Shown here: piece by piece, positions 24,243 to 32,946 of the stretch
Layout of the letters: every line of letters starts with the position of its first letter
Numbering within the stretch: position 1 is the first letter of the stretch
Assembly (NCBI GenBank): GCA_964557205.1
Contig: CAZKZI010000010.1
Span: 1 to 40,753 of the forward strand
DNA length: 40,753 bases
Reading direction: 5' to 3'
From: JAQVQN01 sp964557205
GTDB taxonomy: Bacteria; Verrucomicrobiota; Kiritimatiellia; RFP12; UBA1067
Position numbers and translations under genes: made by a program
The notes under the pieces: generated by a model
Told to the model about the DNA's origin: nothing
What the model saw: only the letters and a program-made list of their open reading frames with translations
Databases searched by the model: none

Positions 24243-26438
24243 ATGAAAACACAGATCCGTTCATCATGGTTCACGACATTCACCAATCGCTACTCGCTGC
24301 TCGCCACTCTTTTAATCCTCCTCTCCGGATGTATCAGTCCCAAGGCGCCGGACCCTGAACCCGTGCCGCCACTCTTGCACGCTCCCGAAGTGGTCGCCGC
24401 CGAGAACCTGTTCGAGCAGGGCAAGGTGCAGGACGCCATCACGGCCACCATCGACATCACGCGCAAAAACCCTGGTGCTCGCGGCCTCGAAGGTCTCCAG
24501 ACCAAACTTTCCAACTACCTCGCCGAGGAGCGCGCCGCCACCGCCGAGGCCCGCAGCGCCTCCACCGTCAAAGCCTCCTCCGCAGACGCCAATCGCTTCG
24601 GTGCCCTGCCCGAGACCTACCGCACACTCCGCCATGTCGTCGGAGAAACCGGCTCGCTACGCACCGTCTCCACCGAAATGCAACAAATCCTGCGCCAGCC
24701 TGTCAGTGTCAACCTCACCGATGTCGGCATCAACGCCTTCATTGCCAATTTCGCCCAGTCCACCAATATCAATATCGTCGCGGACAGTGCCCTCAACGCC
24801 AGCGAGGCCAAAATCACAATCAAAGCGGAGAGCACGCCTCTCATCGAAATTCTGGACTATATCGGACGCAACCTCGGCGTCACTTTTTCGGTTGGCGAAA
24901 ACATCATCTGGGCAACCGTGCGCGACGCCACGGAAACCGCACTGCCCATGGAGACCCGCGTCTACAAGCTCCGCAAAGGCCTCACCGGTGCCGAACTCGG
25001 CAAATCTGTCCAAGGGCTGAGCCCCTTCAAAGGAGCCGTTTCCAGCCGCGACAGCAATAGAAACAATTCGAACAACACGCAAGATAAAAAAGAAAAGCCG
25101 GAAGGCAAAGTCGCCCTGCTGGAGGCGATCGAACGTTTTGTCCCGAAACCAGAAAGTGCGGATGTCTACTTCAACGATAAGGCCCATGCCCTCATCGTCA
25201 AGAACACGAAGGAAAACCTAGCCAAGACCGAAGAGATTATCGACGCGCTCGACATTCGCCCGCTTCAAGTCCTGATCGAAGCCCGCTTCATCACCACCAA
25301 GGTCACCGACCTCAAGGACCTCGGCATCGACTGGCTCTTCCAGCACCCGTCGACTTTCACGGGCAAAGGCGATGCTGATGGTGATCTAATTGACGGGTTA
25401 AAAGATCGCTTCCGCAATGCCGTCGCTCAAACGGACGAGAATGGTGATTTTGTTTATACCGACGATGATTTGATCGGTCTTGCCGACAAAATTAAAGGAC
25501 TCACTCCGACAACCATCGGTAAAAATTTGGGCGCAGCCTCTATTGGTTCGTCAGGGGGTAGTGCCGTCTATCAGACGGTTCTGAACAACACCGGCCTACA
25601 GGCCACCCTTAACGCCCTCAAGGAGGACGGACAGTCCCGCGCTATCTTTGTCCCCCGCGTCACCACCCTCAACAACAAAGAGGCCACTGTCCGCGTCGGA
25701 GAGGACACCACCTACTACGACGACGTGCAAGCCCAGAGCACCACGACCACGGGGTATGGGAACAACAGCGGCTACCACGACGTACAGATGACGTACAACA
25801 CGCCCTCCCGGCTCGAGACCGGTTGCACCCTCGTCGTCACGCCCTCGGTCGGTGCCGACCTCTCCACCATCGACCTCCTGCTCCGCCCCGAAATCTCCGA
25901 TGTCGTCAAATGGGACGAGTATGTCATCTCCACCACCACCTACCAAGACCAGAACGGTCAGATCCATACGCCCACCATCAGAATCCCCTCCGTCTCCCGT
26001 CAGTACATCGAGACCGAGGCCGTCGTGCGCTCCGGCGAGACCGTCGTCCTCGGAGGCCTCGTCCGCAGCCACCGGCAGGAGGACACGACGAAGACCCCCT
26101 GGCTCGCAGACCTCCCCATCATCGGCAACCTTTTCAAGCACGAAAAGACGGATAACTCCACCGAAAACCTCCTTATCTTCGTCACCGCCACGCTCATTTC
26201 GGACACGGGAGAGGGCCTTATCCCGCTGAATGACCTCGAAAGGTATGGCACCACAGTCCCAGACGCAAATCGCGTTCCCCTCATCCTGCGGAAAGGCGCT
26301 CCCCTGACGCCTCCCGACGCCATTCCCAACGCACCCAACGACGCCGTGCCCACAGCTACAACGAATGCCGCGCCAGCCTCGGACGCAGTTATACCGGCGG
26401 CTCCTGTCGCCCAACCCGCCGCTGCCCCGGCCCCCTAA
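24243..26438 (+). CDS. Lipoprotein secretin (GspD/PilQ-like)
   Basis: 731 residues forming the outer-membrane channel of a type II secretion or type IV pilus system. The signal peptide ends in a clean lipobox LLSGC with Cys 30. An STN/N0-like domain lies at about 150–225 (VSVNLTDVGINAFIANFAQS), an N1/NHN-like domain at about 290–350 (NDKAHALIVKNTKENLAKTEEII), and the secretin beta domain at about 440–690, with VPRVTTLNNKEATVRVGE, TLVVTPSVG and the closing ETVVLGGLVRS...TPWLADLPIIGNLF. The last 45 residues are Ala/Pro/Asn-rich. The frame is open upstream, but ATG 24243 starts the signal peptide. Confidence 0.93.
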   Translation: MKTQIRSSWFTTFTNRYSLLATLLILLSGCISPKAPDPEPVPPLLHAPEVVAAENLFEQGKVQDAITATIDITRKNPGARGLEGLQTKLSNYLAEERAATAEARSASTVKASSADANRFGALPETYRTLRHVVGETGSLRTVSTEMQQILRQPVSVNLTDVGINAFIANFAQSTNINIVADSALNASEAKITIKAESTPLIEILDYIGRNLGVTFSVGENIIWATVRDATETALPMETRVYKLRKGLTGAELGKSVQGLSPFKGAVSSRDSNRNNSNNTQDKKEKPEGKVALLEAIERFVPKPESADVYFNDKAHALIVKNTKENLAKTEEIIDALDIRPLQVLIEARFITTKVTDLKDLGIDWLFQHPSTFTGKGDADGDLIDGLKDRFRNAVAQTDENGDFVYTDDDLIGLADKIKGLTPTTIGKNLGAASIGSSGGSAVYQTVLNNTGLQATLNALKEDGQSRAIFVPRVTTLNNKEATVRVGEDTTYYDDVQAQSTTTTGYGNNSGYHDVQMTYNTPSRLETGCTLVVTPSVGADLSTIDLLLRPEISDVVKWDEYVISTTTYQDQNGQIHTPTIRIPSVSRQYIETEAVVRSGETVVLGGLVRSHRQEDTTKTPWLADLPIIGNLFKHEKTDNSTENLLIFVTATLISDTGEGLIPLNDLERYGTTVPDANRVPLILRKGAPLTPPDAIPNAPNDAVPTATTNAAPASDAVIPAAPVAQPAAAPAP

Positions 26439-26465
26439 ACCACTTAACAGACTAAACGCCTAACA
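26437..26465. repeat. Octad-type degenerate array
   Basis: On the minus strand AGGCGTTT, AGTCTGTT and an AAGTGGTTT-like unit repeat at about 8-base spacing. The array fills the spacer between the secretin and the PilM–PilN gene and resembles positions 1–33. Confidence 0.6.
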
Positions 26466-26474
26466 GTTTTCTCC

Positions 26475-28211
26475 ATGTCTAAAATGAAACAGATGATTGC
26501 CATCGACGCCGGCACACGATCGGTCAAAGCCGTTTGGGTGCATATGCGTGGCTCGACCCCCGTGATAACCCGGGCCGAGTCCTTCTCGCTTCCGATGGAC
26601 GCGGAAGAACCGCACAAGCTTATCAGCGCATGGGTTGAATCGCTTGGGCTCTCCAAGCGCTTTTGTGCCGTGGCTCTGCCTGGTTCGCAGGCGGTATTTC
26701 AGGGCGGCCGCATCATGCACAATGACCCGCGTACGCCAGAACAGGTCGCGGCCATCGATATAGCCCAGTTCAGCGAAATGGCCGGCGACGAGATGCTGTA
26801 CGACGTGTTCGCATTCGAGCCCGGCCTTGAAAAGGGCGTTAGGCGTTATGTAATGTCCATGGCGCGACCTTCCGCAGTAAACGCCGCTCTGCTGGAGACT
26901 CGCCTCAACCACATCCGGCCTGCCGACCTGATCGCCGCGCCGGTGGCGCTCTATAACGCCATAGAGACACTCGCAGGCCCGCACGACGACCCCTGGTGTT
27001 CTATCAATATCGGCCACGCCCAAAGCGAGGTGGCGGTAGGGCTCAATAACGGATTGCTGTTCGCCCGTTCCATTCCGGTCGGCGGTAAACTCTTCACCGA
27101 GGCTGTCGCCCAGGCCACTGCCCTGTCCCCGGTGCAGGCCGAGGTTCGCAAACATTCTGATTGCGGACTTAACGAGTCTGGCGCCTGCTGCGAACAGCTC
27201 CGCGCGGCCGCTGACCGCTGGATCTCCCAGTTCAACGCCTGCATGGGCGTGTACCGCAGTCAGTTTCAGGACCGAAGGCTGGCAGTGTCTCGAATCGTTT
27301 TAACGGGCAGCGGCTCGCAACTGAAGGGGCTTAAGGAGTATCTGGCCGAGAAACTTTCCACCGAGATAGTTCTTTCCACAGAACTGCCGGGAGTTAAAGA
27401 ACGTCAGAAAAAATTCGCGGCTAGCTACGACATCGCCTTCGGAGTGGCCATCACTGCCATGCGGGCAGGACCATCCTACCTTTCACTCCTGCCCGAAGAG
27501 CTTAAGGACGAGGTGGTTTTCCGTGAGAAGAAGCCGTGGTGGATAGCCGCCGCAATTTTTCTTACAGGTACGATGGCGGTGTATTCAGCGACCGGCGTCT
27601 ACCTGCTTAAACGCGACGGCAGGCAACTGGAGGAAGAGCGCGATCACCTGCGGCGGCGGGAGCAGATCGATAAGCGGATACAAACTGTAAGAGAAATGTG
27701 TTCGCAGGTGTTGACCAACTCGGCTGTGCTTAACAACTTGCTGTTGCAAGGTCCGCTGGCCCGGGAAGTATTGACCTTGGTGGCATCAACGGTCGACCCC
27801 AACGACTGGATCACCCTCTTCTGTGACGAAAAGATCTACAATCCTGCCGAGCAGGAAAGCGACCCCGGCGCTCAAACGGCACAGGCCGCTGCCCGCACGC
27901 CCTTCTCACTCTTCCGAACCATTCGCCCTGCGCCACGTCCCGAAGCGGCTGCGGCAAAAGAAGCGCCCCGTAAAAAAGAGTTGCTCGACCCTATTGATTC
28001 AGTCTTTATTGTCGAGGGTTATACTCCCAACCCGAGCCTGAAAAGCGTGCGGGAAATGATAGAACGTCTCAAGACCTCACCGGAAATCGCCCGGGTTGAC
28101 CTGCGCAGCGATGACCAGGTGCTGGCTCCTACCGGCATACCGGAACTGGAGTCCGAGGAAATTCCCAACTTCCGGCGTTTCGTCATCGAGATTGAGGTAA
28201 GACGCCCATGA
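26475..28211 (+). CDS. PilM–PilN fusion (GspL-like) assembly protein
   Basis: 578 residues. The first 340 are PilM-like actin-fold: IAIDAGTRSVKAVWV (phosphate-1-type loop), SINIGHAQSEVAVGLNNG, RIVLTGSGSQLKGLKEYL, and YDIAFGVAI. A single membrane segment follows at about 355–375 (WWIAAAIFLTGTMAVYSATGVYLL), then a charged coiled coil and a PilN-like periplasmic part with VASTVDPNDWITLF and a C-terminal ferredoxin-like domain ending FRRFVIEIEV. GspL has the same order of parts, so this may be either a fused PilM–PilN or a GspL homologue. It would link the cytoplasmic ATPase to the periplasmic scaffold. Its stop overlaps the next start (ATGA). Confidence 0.85.
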   Translation: MSKMKQMIAIDAGTRSVKAVWVHMRGSTPVITRAESFSLPMDAEEPHKLISAWVESLGLSKRFCAVALPGSQAVFQGGRIMHNDPRTPEQVAAIDIAQFSEMAGDEMLYDVFAFEPGLEKGVRRYVMSMARPSAVNAALLETRLNHIRPADLIAAPVALYNAIETLAGPHDDPWCSINIGHAQSEVAVGLNNGLLFARSIPVGGKLFTEAVAQATALSPVQAEVRKHSDCGLNESGACCEQLRAAADRWISQFNACMGVYRSQFQDRRLAVSRIVLTGSGSQLKGLKEYLAEKLSTEIVLSTELPGVKERQKKFAASYDIAFGVAITAMRAGPSYLSLLPEELKDEVVFREKKPWWIAAAIFLTGTMAVYSATGVYLLKRDGRQLEEERDHLRRREQIDKRIQTVREMCSQVLTNSAVLNNLLLQGPLAREVLTLVASTVDPNDWITLFCDEKIYNPAEQESDPGAQTAQAAARTPFSLFRTIRPAPRPEAAAAKEAPRKKELLDPIDSVFIVEGYTPNPSLKSVREMIERLKTSPEIARVDLRSDDQVLAPTGIPELESEEIPNFRRFVIEIEVRRP

Positions 28212-28966
28212 AAATGCCATCGCTTAATATTCTGGCCACCGAGAGGATGCAAGTCGTCTTCATCCTGCTCTTCGTGCTCATAAGCGCTTATTTGACCGTC
28301 CGTTTCGTTACGTTGCCGCAACGCGAAATGGCCGCTAATAACCGGTCAGTCCGGACGCAGCTTGAAAGCAGCCGCTATGCCAGTCTGGCGGTTTCCAACA
28401 TGCTTTCCATGGCGGAACATGAAACAGCCAACCTGACCACTCTTTCCAACGAGTGGCATCGCATCGCGGCACGCCTGGCGACCTTTCCGGATCAGACCGC
28501 GTTGTTAAACACATCTGTCAACCGCATCGACTATAAGGTAGAGCTTTATGAGCTTCGCCAACGCCTTCAGGCTAAGTCCGACGAGCTGAAAATACAGCTT
28601 TTGCCGGTCGAGCTGGGTCTTGATGAAACCCTTGTCAGCGGTGCCGCGCTCCGTGTGCGCATGACGCAATTGAGGGCTGTCGAAAAATTGGCGGACTTGA
28701 CTCTCGACCGGCAAATACAGCGTCTGGTGGAGATTTACCCGCTGCCTCCAGTCGAGCATCAAGACATAAACGGCAGACGTCTTTTTGAAGAATATCCCGT
28801 GCGCATCGAATGCGATGTCGATTTCGAACACCTATTCACTTTCTTCCAGTCCGTCTTTGAAGAAAATCAGGTCTTCACTTTCCGCAACCTGCGCGTGGAG
28901 TCCGGTCCGACTTTCGACGCGAAGTTGCGTGTTAAAGCGGTGCTGTCGGCCTTGCTGTTCGATTGA
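28208..28966 (+). CDS. GspM/PilO-like inner-membrane assembly protein
   Basis: 252 residues with one N-terminal membrane segment at about 14–33 (MQVVFILLFVLISAYLTVRF), then a helical coiled-coil stretch to about 110, and a C-terminal beta/alpha domain that includes YPVRIECDVDFEHLFTFFQSVFEENQVFTFRNLRVES. This profile and the position after a PilM–PilN/GspL gene fit GspM or PilO, which form heterodimers with their neighbours in the periplasm. Primary sequence similarity is weak, so the call rests mostly on topology and context. It overlaps its upstream neighbour by four bases. Confidence 0.7.
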   Translation: MKMPSLNILATERMQVVFILLFVLISAYLTVRFVTLPQREMAANNRSVRTQLESSRYASLAVSNMLSMAEHETANLTTLSNEWHRIAARLATFPDQTALLNTSVNRIDYKVELYELRQRLQAKSDELKIQLLPVELGLDETLVSGAALRVRMTQLRAVEKLADLTLDRQIQRLVEIYPLPPVEHQDINGRRLFEEYPVRIECDVDFEHLFTFFQSVFEENQVFTFRNLRVESGPTFDAKLRVKAVLSALLFD

Positions 28967-28999
28967 TCAGATGCGATGAAACCCAACAGGGAAAGTAAC

Positions 29000-29809
29000 A
29001 TGGACAAAATCTGGAAATGGATCATGCACCTCAACGCCAAGGCTTTATGCCTGTTGGCGATCTTGCTTTTTTTTGCCACCGCCGTTTGGTGCGGTTTCAA
29101 ATATAAAACGCCGCCCGTACCTTTTAAGGACGGCAGCGATTCTAAAATACCGATCCTTTCTGAAACCTGGGACATCGGAACGCTTGGTTTTGTCTCCAAC
29201 CAGTTGAGCGCGGAGACGCTCACTATTCCCTTCGACCCTTTCCGCCCTACGATTGAGGCGATCTTGACCAACGAGACCGAACGGGTGGCTTTTTTAAAGG
29301 CTCTCAAAGCCGCTCAAGAAGCGGCGGCCGGATTAGCTGGCGGCAAAGCGGACGGAGCCAAGAAAACGGATCCGTTTGCCCATTTGCGAAAGAAAGAGAC
29401 CGTGCCGGGGGCTTTGGTCGGCCCTGACGGCAAGCCGATGGTCATCCCCAAACTCTCCTTCCTGGGCTACTTTCAACGCCCAGACGGCCAACAAGCTGCC
29501 CTTTTTTACGACTCGTCCCAAAACACCACCGTCTTCTACGACACCGGCAAACAGATTCACGGCGTGGACATTCTGAGCGCCAACGTGCGCGAGGCTGAGA
29601 TCCGTTTCCCGGACGGATCTACCCGCGACCTCAAGATCGGCGATACCGTTGAACTGGCGCCAGAACCGTCCGCCGCCGGAAAGCCGACTCAGAAACCGTC
29701 CGCGAAACCTGGCGCGAACCCTGGCGCCGCCAAGCAGCCTGCGGCAGCTAAAGGTAATCCCAAAAAACAGCCACGGAAGGCCGCCGGGCAGAAACGCAAA
29801 GCCCAATAA
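29000..29809 (+). CDS. GspC/PilP-like periplasmic linker protein
   Basis: About 269 residues. A single membrane segment lies near the N-terminus (LCLLAILLFFATAVWCGF). A Gly/Ala/Lys linker is followed by a small beta domain at about 145–225 (IPKLSFLGYFQRPDGQQAALFYDSSQ...IRFPDGSTRDLKIGDTVEL), which resembles the homology-region domain of GspC and PilP that binds the secretin. The final 50 residues are a Pro/Ala/Lys tail (about a third basic), a plausible peptidoglycan or DNA-like polyanion binder, purely by composition. ATG 29000 has AGGGAAAG just upstream; an in-frame ATG at 28976 lacks one. Confidence 0.72.
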   Translation: MDKIWKWIMHLNAKALCLLAILLFFATAVWCGFKYKTPPVPFKDGSDSKIPILSETWDIGTLGFVSNQLSAETLTIPFDPFRPTIEAILTNETERVAFLKALKAAQEAAAGLAGGKADGAKKTDPFAHLRKKETVPGALVGPDGKPMVIPKLSFLGYFQRPDGQQAALFYDSSQNTTVFYDTGKQIHGVDILSANVREAEIRFPDGSTRDLKIGDTVELAPEPSAAGKPTQKPSAKPGANPGAAKQPAAAKGNPKKQPRKAAGQKRKAQ

Positions 29810-29857
29810 CAGACCTTTTCCAATACCATTCTTCAACCTTTACTGCGACTTGCCCTT

Positions 29858-31591
29858 ATGGAATCCAACCGACAAATACGCTACGCTTCTGATGAATTGA
29901 CCGCCGATGTCACCCAAAAACTGGTCGACCGCGGCCTGCTGACAATTGAAAAACTGGGCGAACTGCAGGGGCGCGCCGCCTTGACCCTTCAAAGTGTCGA
30001 CCGGTTGTTGATGAAAGAGGAGATCATAAACGAGGAGGATTTGCATAAAGCCTTTTCCGAGGCCAGCAATATACCTTTTCATAAGATCGGCGATTTTATT
30101 ATCGAACCGGCAGCGATTGAAAAAGTCTCGGCCAAAGTCGCCCTGCGCCACCGCATCGTTCCGTTGACTTATAATGACGGGGTCTTGTTGCTGGCGGCCA
30201 GCAGTGTACCCAGCCTCACCACGGTCGACGGATTGCGCATGGTGCTGGATGTCGGCATCGATTTCGTGCTCTGCCCGGAAACCGACGTGTCGATGTCGCT
30301 CACCCACTTCTACGGGCTTGGCGCCGACACGATCGATCTGCTCATCGCCGAGGCGGAAGCCATGGAAAATGATTCAGGCGGCAAGGATGAGGACATCGCT
30401 GTCCATACCCAAGAGACCGGCATGGTGCGCTTCATCAACCTGATCATCGCCGAAGCCATCCGCATGGACTGTACCGATATCCATTTAGAACCCTTTGAGC
30501 ACACCTTGCGCCTGCGTTACCGCATTGACGGCATCCTGCAGGAAGTCCCGCTGCCAAAAGGCGTCGACAAGTTGCGTAACGCGGTCAGTTCCTCCGTCAA
30601 AATCATGGCGAACATGGATATCGCCGAGCACCGCAAACCGCATGACGGACGCATCAAGGTACGCTGCGGCAGTAACGACTATGACCTGCGCGTTTCAGTG
30701 TTGCCGACCGGCTGGGGCGAGACCTGCTGTCTGCGCATCCTGAATCGCGGCACCATGAAGATCGACCTCGACACGCTCGGCCTCTCACCTTATCAACTCC
30801 CAAAAATCGCCAAGCTCACCGAACTGCCGCACGGAGTCATCCTCATGACCGGCCCGACCGGCTCGGGCAAGACTACCACCCTGTACGCGCTGCTCGCGCG
30901 GCTCAACAAGGCCGGCACAAAGATCATCACGGTGGAAGACCCGGTAGAGTATCAGATGCAAGGCATCAGCCAGGTGCAGACCCACAGCAAGATCGGCCTG
31001 ACGTTCGCGACCGTGCTGCGCTCAATCCTGCGTCATGACCCCGACGTGATTCTGATCGGCGAAATACGAGATTCCGAAACCGCCGACATTGCCGTGCGTT
31101 CGTCACTGACCGGCCACCTTGTGCTGAGCACACTGCACACTAACGATGCTCCCAGCGCTGTCACCCGCCTGATCGACATGGGCGTAGAACCCTATCTGAT
31201 CTCGTCCTGTGTGGAAGGCATTGTGGCCCAGCGTCTCGTGCGCCGGGTCTGTCTCAACTGCCGCGATGCATACACGCCTCCAGACGCTATCCGTAACGAG
31301 ATCGCCCTGTCTTATCCCGACCTCATCAACGAGGCGGAGTTCATTCACGGCCACGGTTGTCCCGCCTGCGGGTTTACCGGATACCGCGGACGGAGCGCCC
31401 TCAACGAAGTCATGATCTTGACCGACCCGCTACGTGCGCTGGTGGTGGCACGCGAACCGGCCAACATCATCAAAAACCTCGCTATAAAAGAGGGTATGGT
31501 GACCTTGCGCCAGGACGGTTGGTTGCGCGTGTGCGAGGGACGCACCTCGGTCGAGGAAGTTTTACGCGTCGCCGGCCGCATGGAGGAGTGA
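29858..31591 (+). CDS. GspE/PilB-family secretion/pilus assembly ATPase
   Basis: 577 residues; the cytoplasmic hexameric ATPase that powers pseudopilus or pilus extension. The N-terminal domain (GspE_N-like) covers about 1–165. The C-terminal motor has Walker A GPTGSGKTTT at 332–341, the Asp box TVEDPVEYQM, Walker B DPDVILIGEIRD, the His box GHLVLSTLHTNDA, and a zinc module with CLNC and CPAC. ALNEV and the DGWLRVCEGRTSVEEVLRV end are typical. Seen in full with no motif missing. It is followed two bases later by the first pseudopilin. The membrane platform GspF/PilC, normally adjacent, is absent here. Confidence 0.97.
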   Translation: MESNRQIRYASDELTADVTQKLVDRGLLTIEKLGELQGRAALTLQSVDRLLMKEEIINEEDLHKAFSEASNIPFHKIGDFIIEPAAIEKVSAKVALRHRIVPLTYNDGVLLLAASSVPSLTTVDGLRMVLDVGIDFVLCPETDVSMSLTHFYGLGADTIDLLIAEAEAMENDSGGKDEDIAVHTQETGMVRFINLIIAEAIRMDCTDIHLEPFEHTLRLRYRIDGILQEVPLPKGVDKLRNAVSSSVKIMANMDIAEHRKPHDGRIKVRCGSNDYDLRVSVLPTGWGETCCLRILNRGTMKIDLDTLGLSPYQLPKIAKLTELPHGVILMTGPTGSGKTTTLYALLARLNKAGTKIITVEDPVEYQMQGISQVQTHSKIGLTFATVLRSILRHDPDVILIGEIRDSETADIAVRSSLTGHLVLSTLHTNDAPSAVTRLIDMGVEPYLISSCVEGIVAQRLVRRVCLNCRDAYTPPDAIRNEIALSYPDLINEAEFIHGHGCPACGFTGYRGRSALNEVMILTDPLRALVVAREPANIIKNLAIKEGMVTLRQDGWLRVCEGRTSVEEVLRVAGRMEE

Positions 31592-31592
31592 C

Positions 31593-32201
31593 ATGATCTC
31601 AAATGTTTCGACCGCAATCGACTCCCGTCGACTCCCATCGACTCCTGTCGATATCAGTCGATATCAGTCGAGGTCAGTCGAGGCGCCTTGCGCCCGCCCT
31701 CCCCGTTCAGGAATGACCATGATCGAACTCGGCATCGTCATGGGCATCGTCTCGGTGCTGCTGGCCCTGGTGCTCGGTCTGGCGCGCCACGTCAACGCGG
31801 TCGTCAAGATCCGCCGCGCCCAAGCCGATCTGGGCGAATGGCACGAGACCTTCAATCGCTGGCACCTGCAGTTCGGCGAGTACCCCTATGCTTCGATAAA
31901 TACGGAAACTGGAGAAATCATTGAAAAGCTCGTTGGAAGCAACAATCTTCTCGTCAACCTGACCAACTTGATCGAACGCTGCGAGATCCAATTCCCCCAC
32001 CGTAACAATACGGTCGTAACGTTCCGATCTTTAATGGTTGCCGGCACCAGCCCTTTAGATCCTTGGGGAAATCCCTATCTTTACGACTGTACTCCCGACC
32101 GCCAAGACTACACCCTTTTCTCATGCGGGCCAGATGCGCAGACACAGCTTGCCGGCGGCACCGAGCTTAACAACCTCGACGACATCTTTTTCGAACGGTG
32201 A
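31593..32201 (+). CDS. GspG-like pseudopilin with 40-residue repeat-derived leader
   Basis: 202 residues. The prepilin cut would fall after Gly 40 (RSG, then MTMIELGIVMGIVSVLL) with Glu at +5. The C-terminal DPWGNPYLYDCTPDRQDYTLFSCGPDAQTQ block is the GspG/T2SG calcium-loop and WGNPY signature, so this is probably the major pseudopilin. The leader (residues 1–40) is long for this class, and codons 9–30 are a seven-unit 10-base tandem array starting TCGA. No in-frame start codon is nearer the cleavage site than position 1. It begins two bases after gspE and ends five bases before the next gene. Confidence 0.87.
   Translation: MISNVSTAIDSRRLPSTPVDISRYQSRSVEAPCARPPRSGMTMIELGIVMGIVSVLLALVLGLARHVNAVVKIRRAQADLGEWHETFNRWHLQFGEYPYASINTETGEIIEKLVGSNNLLVNLTNLIERCEIQFPHRNNTVVTFRSLMVAGTSPLDPWGNPYLYDCTPDRQDYTLFSCGPDAQTQLAGGTELNNLDDIFFER
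31618..31683. repeat. 10-base tandem array inside a pseudopilin leader
   Basis: Units: TCGACTCCCG, TCGACTCCCA, TCGACTCCTG, TCGATATCAG, TCGATATCAG, TCGAGGTCAG and a partial TCGAGG. The period of 10 is not a multiple of three, so the encoded peptide is not periodic. Confidence 0.9.
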
Positions 32202-32205
32202 CACC

Positions 32206-32940
32206 ATGAAAACGCTTTTTTTTGCGACTCAGGACGCAGGACCCAGGACGCAGAGATGTCTTCGTCCCTTTTTACCCTCGTCATGGCGACCACTCAGTGG
32301 TCGCCATAATCCCGCCTTCACCCTCATCGAGATGCTGATTGTCATCTCGATCATCAGCGTGCTGCTGGGACTGCTTTACGGCGCATTGGAGCGAGCAAGG
32401 AAATTCAGCCGCCGCACGATCACATACACTGAACTGAAAAGCATCGAAACCGCTTTCAAACAATATCACGCCCACTACCACATCTGGCCCACTAATGCGG
32501 TTGCGATTACACCGCTCACATCAGGTGAAGACAGCGGCTTTGTCATTGACCAGAATGTCGCCAGACTGCTTCAGGGAGTCCGTGACCCAAACACTGACGT
32601 TGCGATCCGGTTCAACCCTGAATCGATTCCGTTCATCGAGTTCGCCCGTTTTTCCCCCGTCACCAGGCATCCGGTCAACCCTTTCAAGCCTAACACAGCC
32701 AATCAGAATGACACCACACGTTCTTACAAAGTTCTTTTCGACACCAACGGCGACCGTACGATAACTGTGCCGGCCAATGACCCTGACGGCGCCCTAGCCC
32801 TAACACCCCAGACGAATATCATCGCCAGCGTAGCGGTCTGGACCTTTATTCCGTCCACCCGAAAAACCGACAGCTCGGGTAATCCGCAGAGTGTCGGCGA
32901 TGTGATGTTCGGCAGTTGGGAAAGCTTCAGCGTCAAATAA
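32206..32940 (+). CDS. GspG/H-like pseudopilin with 37-residue repeat-derived leader
   Basis: 244 residues. The predicted cleavage is NPA, then FTLIEMLIVISIISVLL, with Ala rather than Gly at -1 and Glu at +5. AYHIWPTN-type sequence (QYHAHYHIWPTNA) near residue 108 resembles GspG-like members in PVC bacteria. The frame is open to 32134, but ATG 32206 follows the previous stop directly. Within the leader are an eight-T run (32216–32223), heptads AGGACGC/AGGACCC/AGGACGC, and the palindrome coding LPSSWRPLSGRHN. The palindrome's own ATG is out of frame, so the leader must be translated from 32206. Confidence 0.83.
   Translation: MKTLFFATQDAGPRTQRCLRPFLPSSWRPLSGRHNPAFTLIEMLIVISIISVLLGLLYGALERARKFSRRTITYTELKSIETAFKQYHAHYHIWPTNAVAITPLTSGEDSGFVIDQNVARLLQGVRDPNTDVAIRFNPESIPFIEFARFSPVTRHPVNPFKPNTANQNDTTRSYKVLFDTNGDRTITVPANDPDGALALTPQTNIIASVAVWTFIPSTRKTDSSGNPQSVGDVMFGSWESFSVK
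32231..32251. repeat. Heptads in a prepilin leader
   Basis: AGGACGC, AGGACCC and AGGACGC in register, preceded by GCGACTC and followed by AGAGATG. Comparable series occur at the same place in the genes starting at 33894 and 34679. Confidence 0.8.
32268..32322 (+). repeat. Dispersed palindrome, leader copy 1
   Basis: CTTTTTACCCTCGTC flank, then ATGGCGACCACT (32283–32294), one base C, AGTGGTCGCCAT (32296–32307), then AATCCCGCCTTCACCC. The arms are perfect over 12 bases. Confidence 0.92.
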
Positions 32941-32946
32941 TTAATC

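Noticed and set aside
25596..26414. 272-residue open frame on the minus strand
   Set aside because: It lies wholly opposite the secretin gene, is Gly/Asp/Val-rich, and shows no family motif; it is a shadow of high-GC coding sequence.
31618..31683. Tandem repeats as a CRISPR array
   Set aside because: Units are 10 bases, directly adjacent, without spacers; no cas gene is near. The same applies to the heptad arrays.
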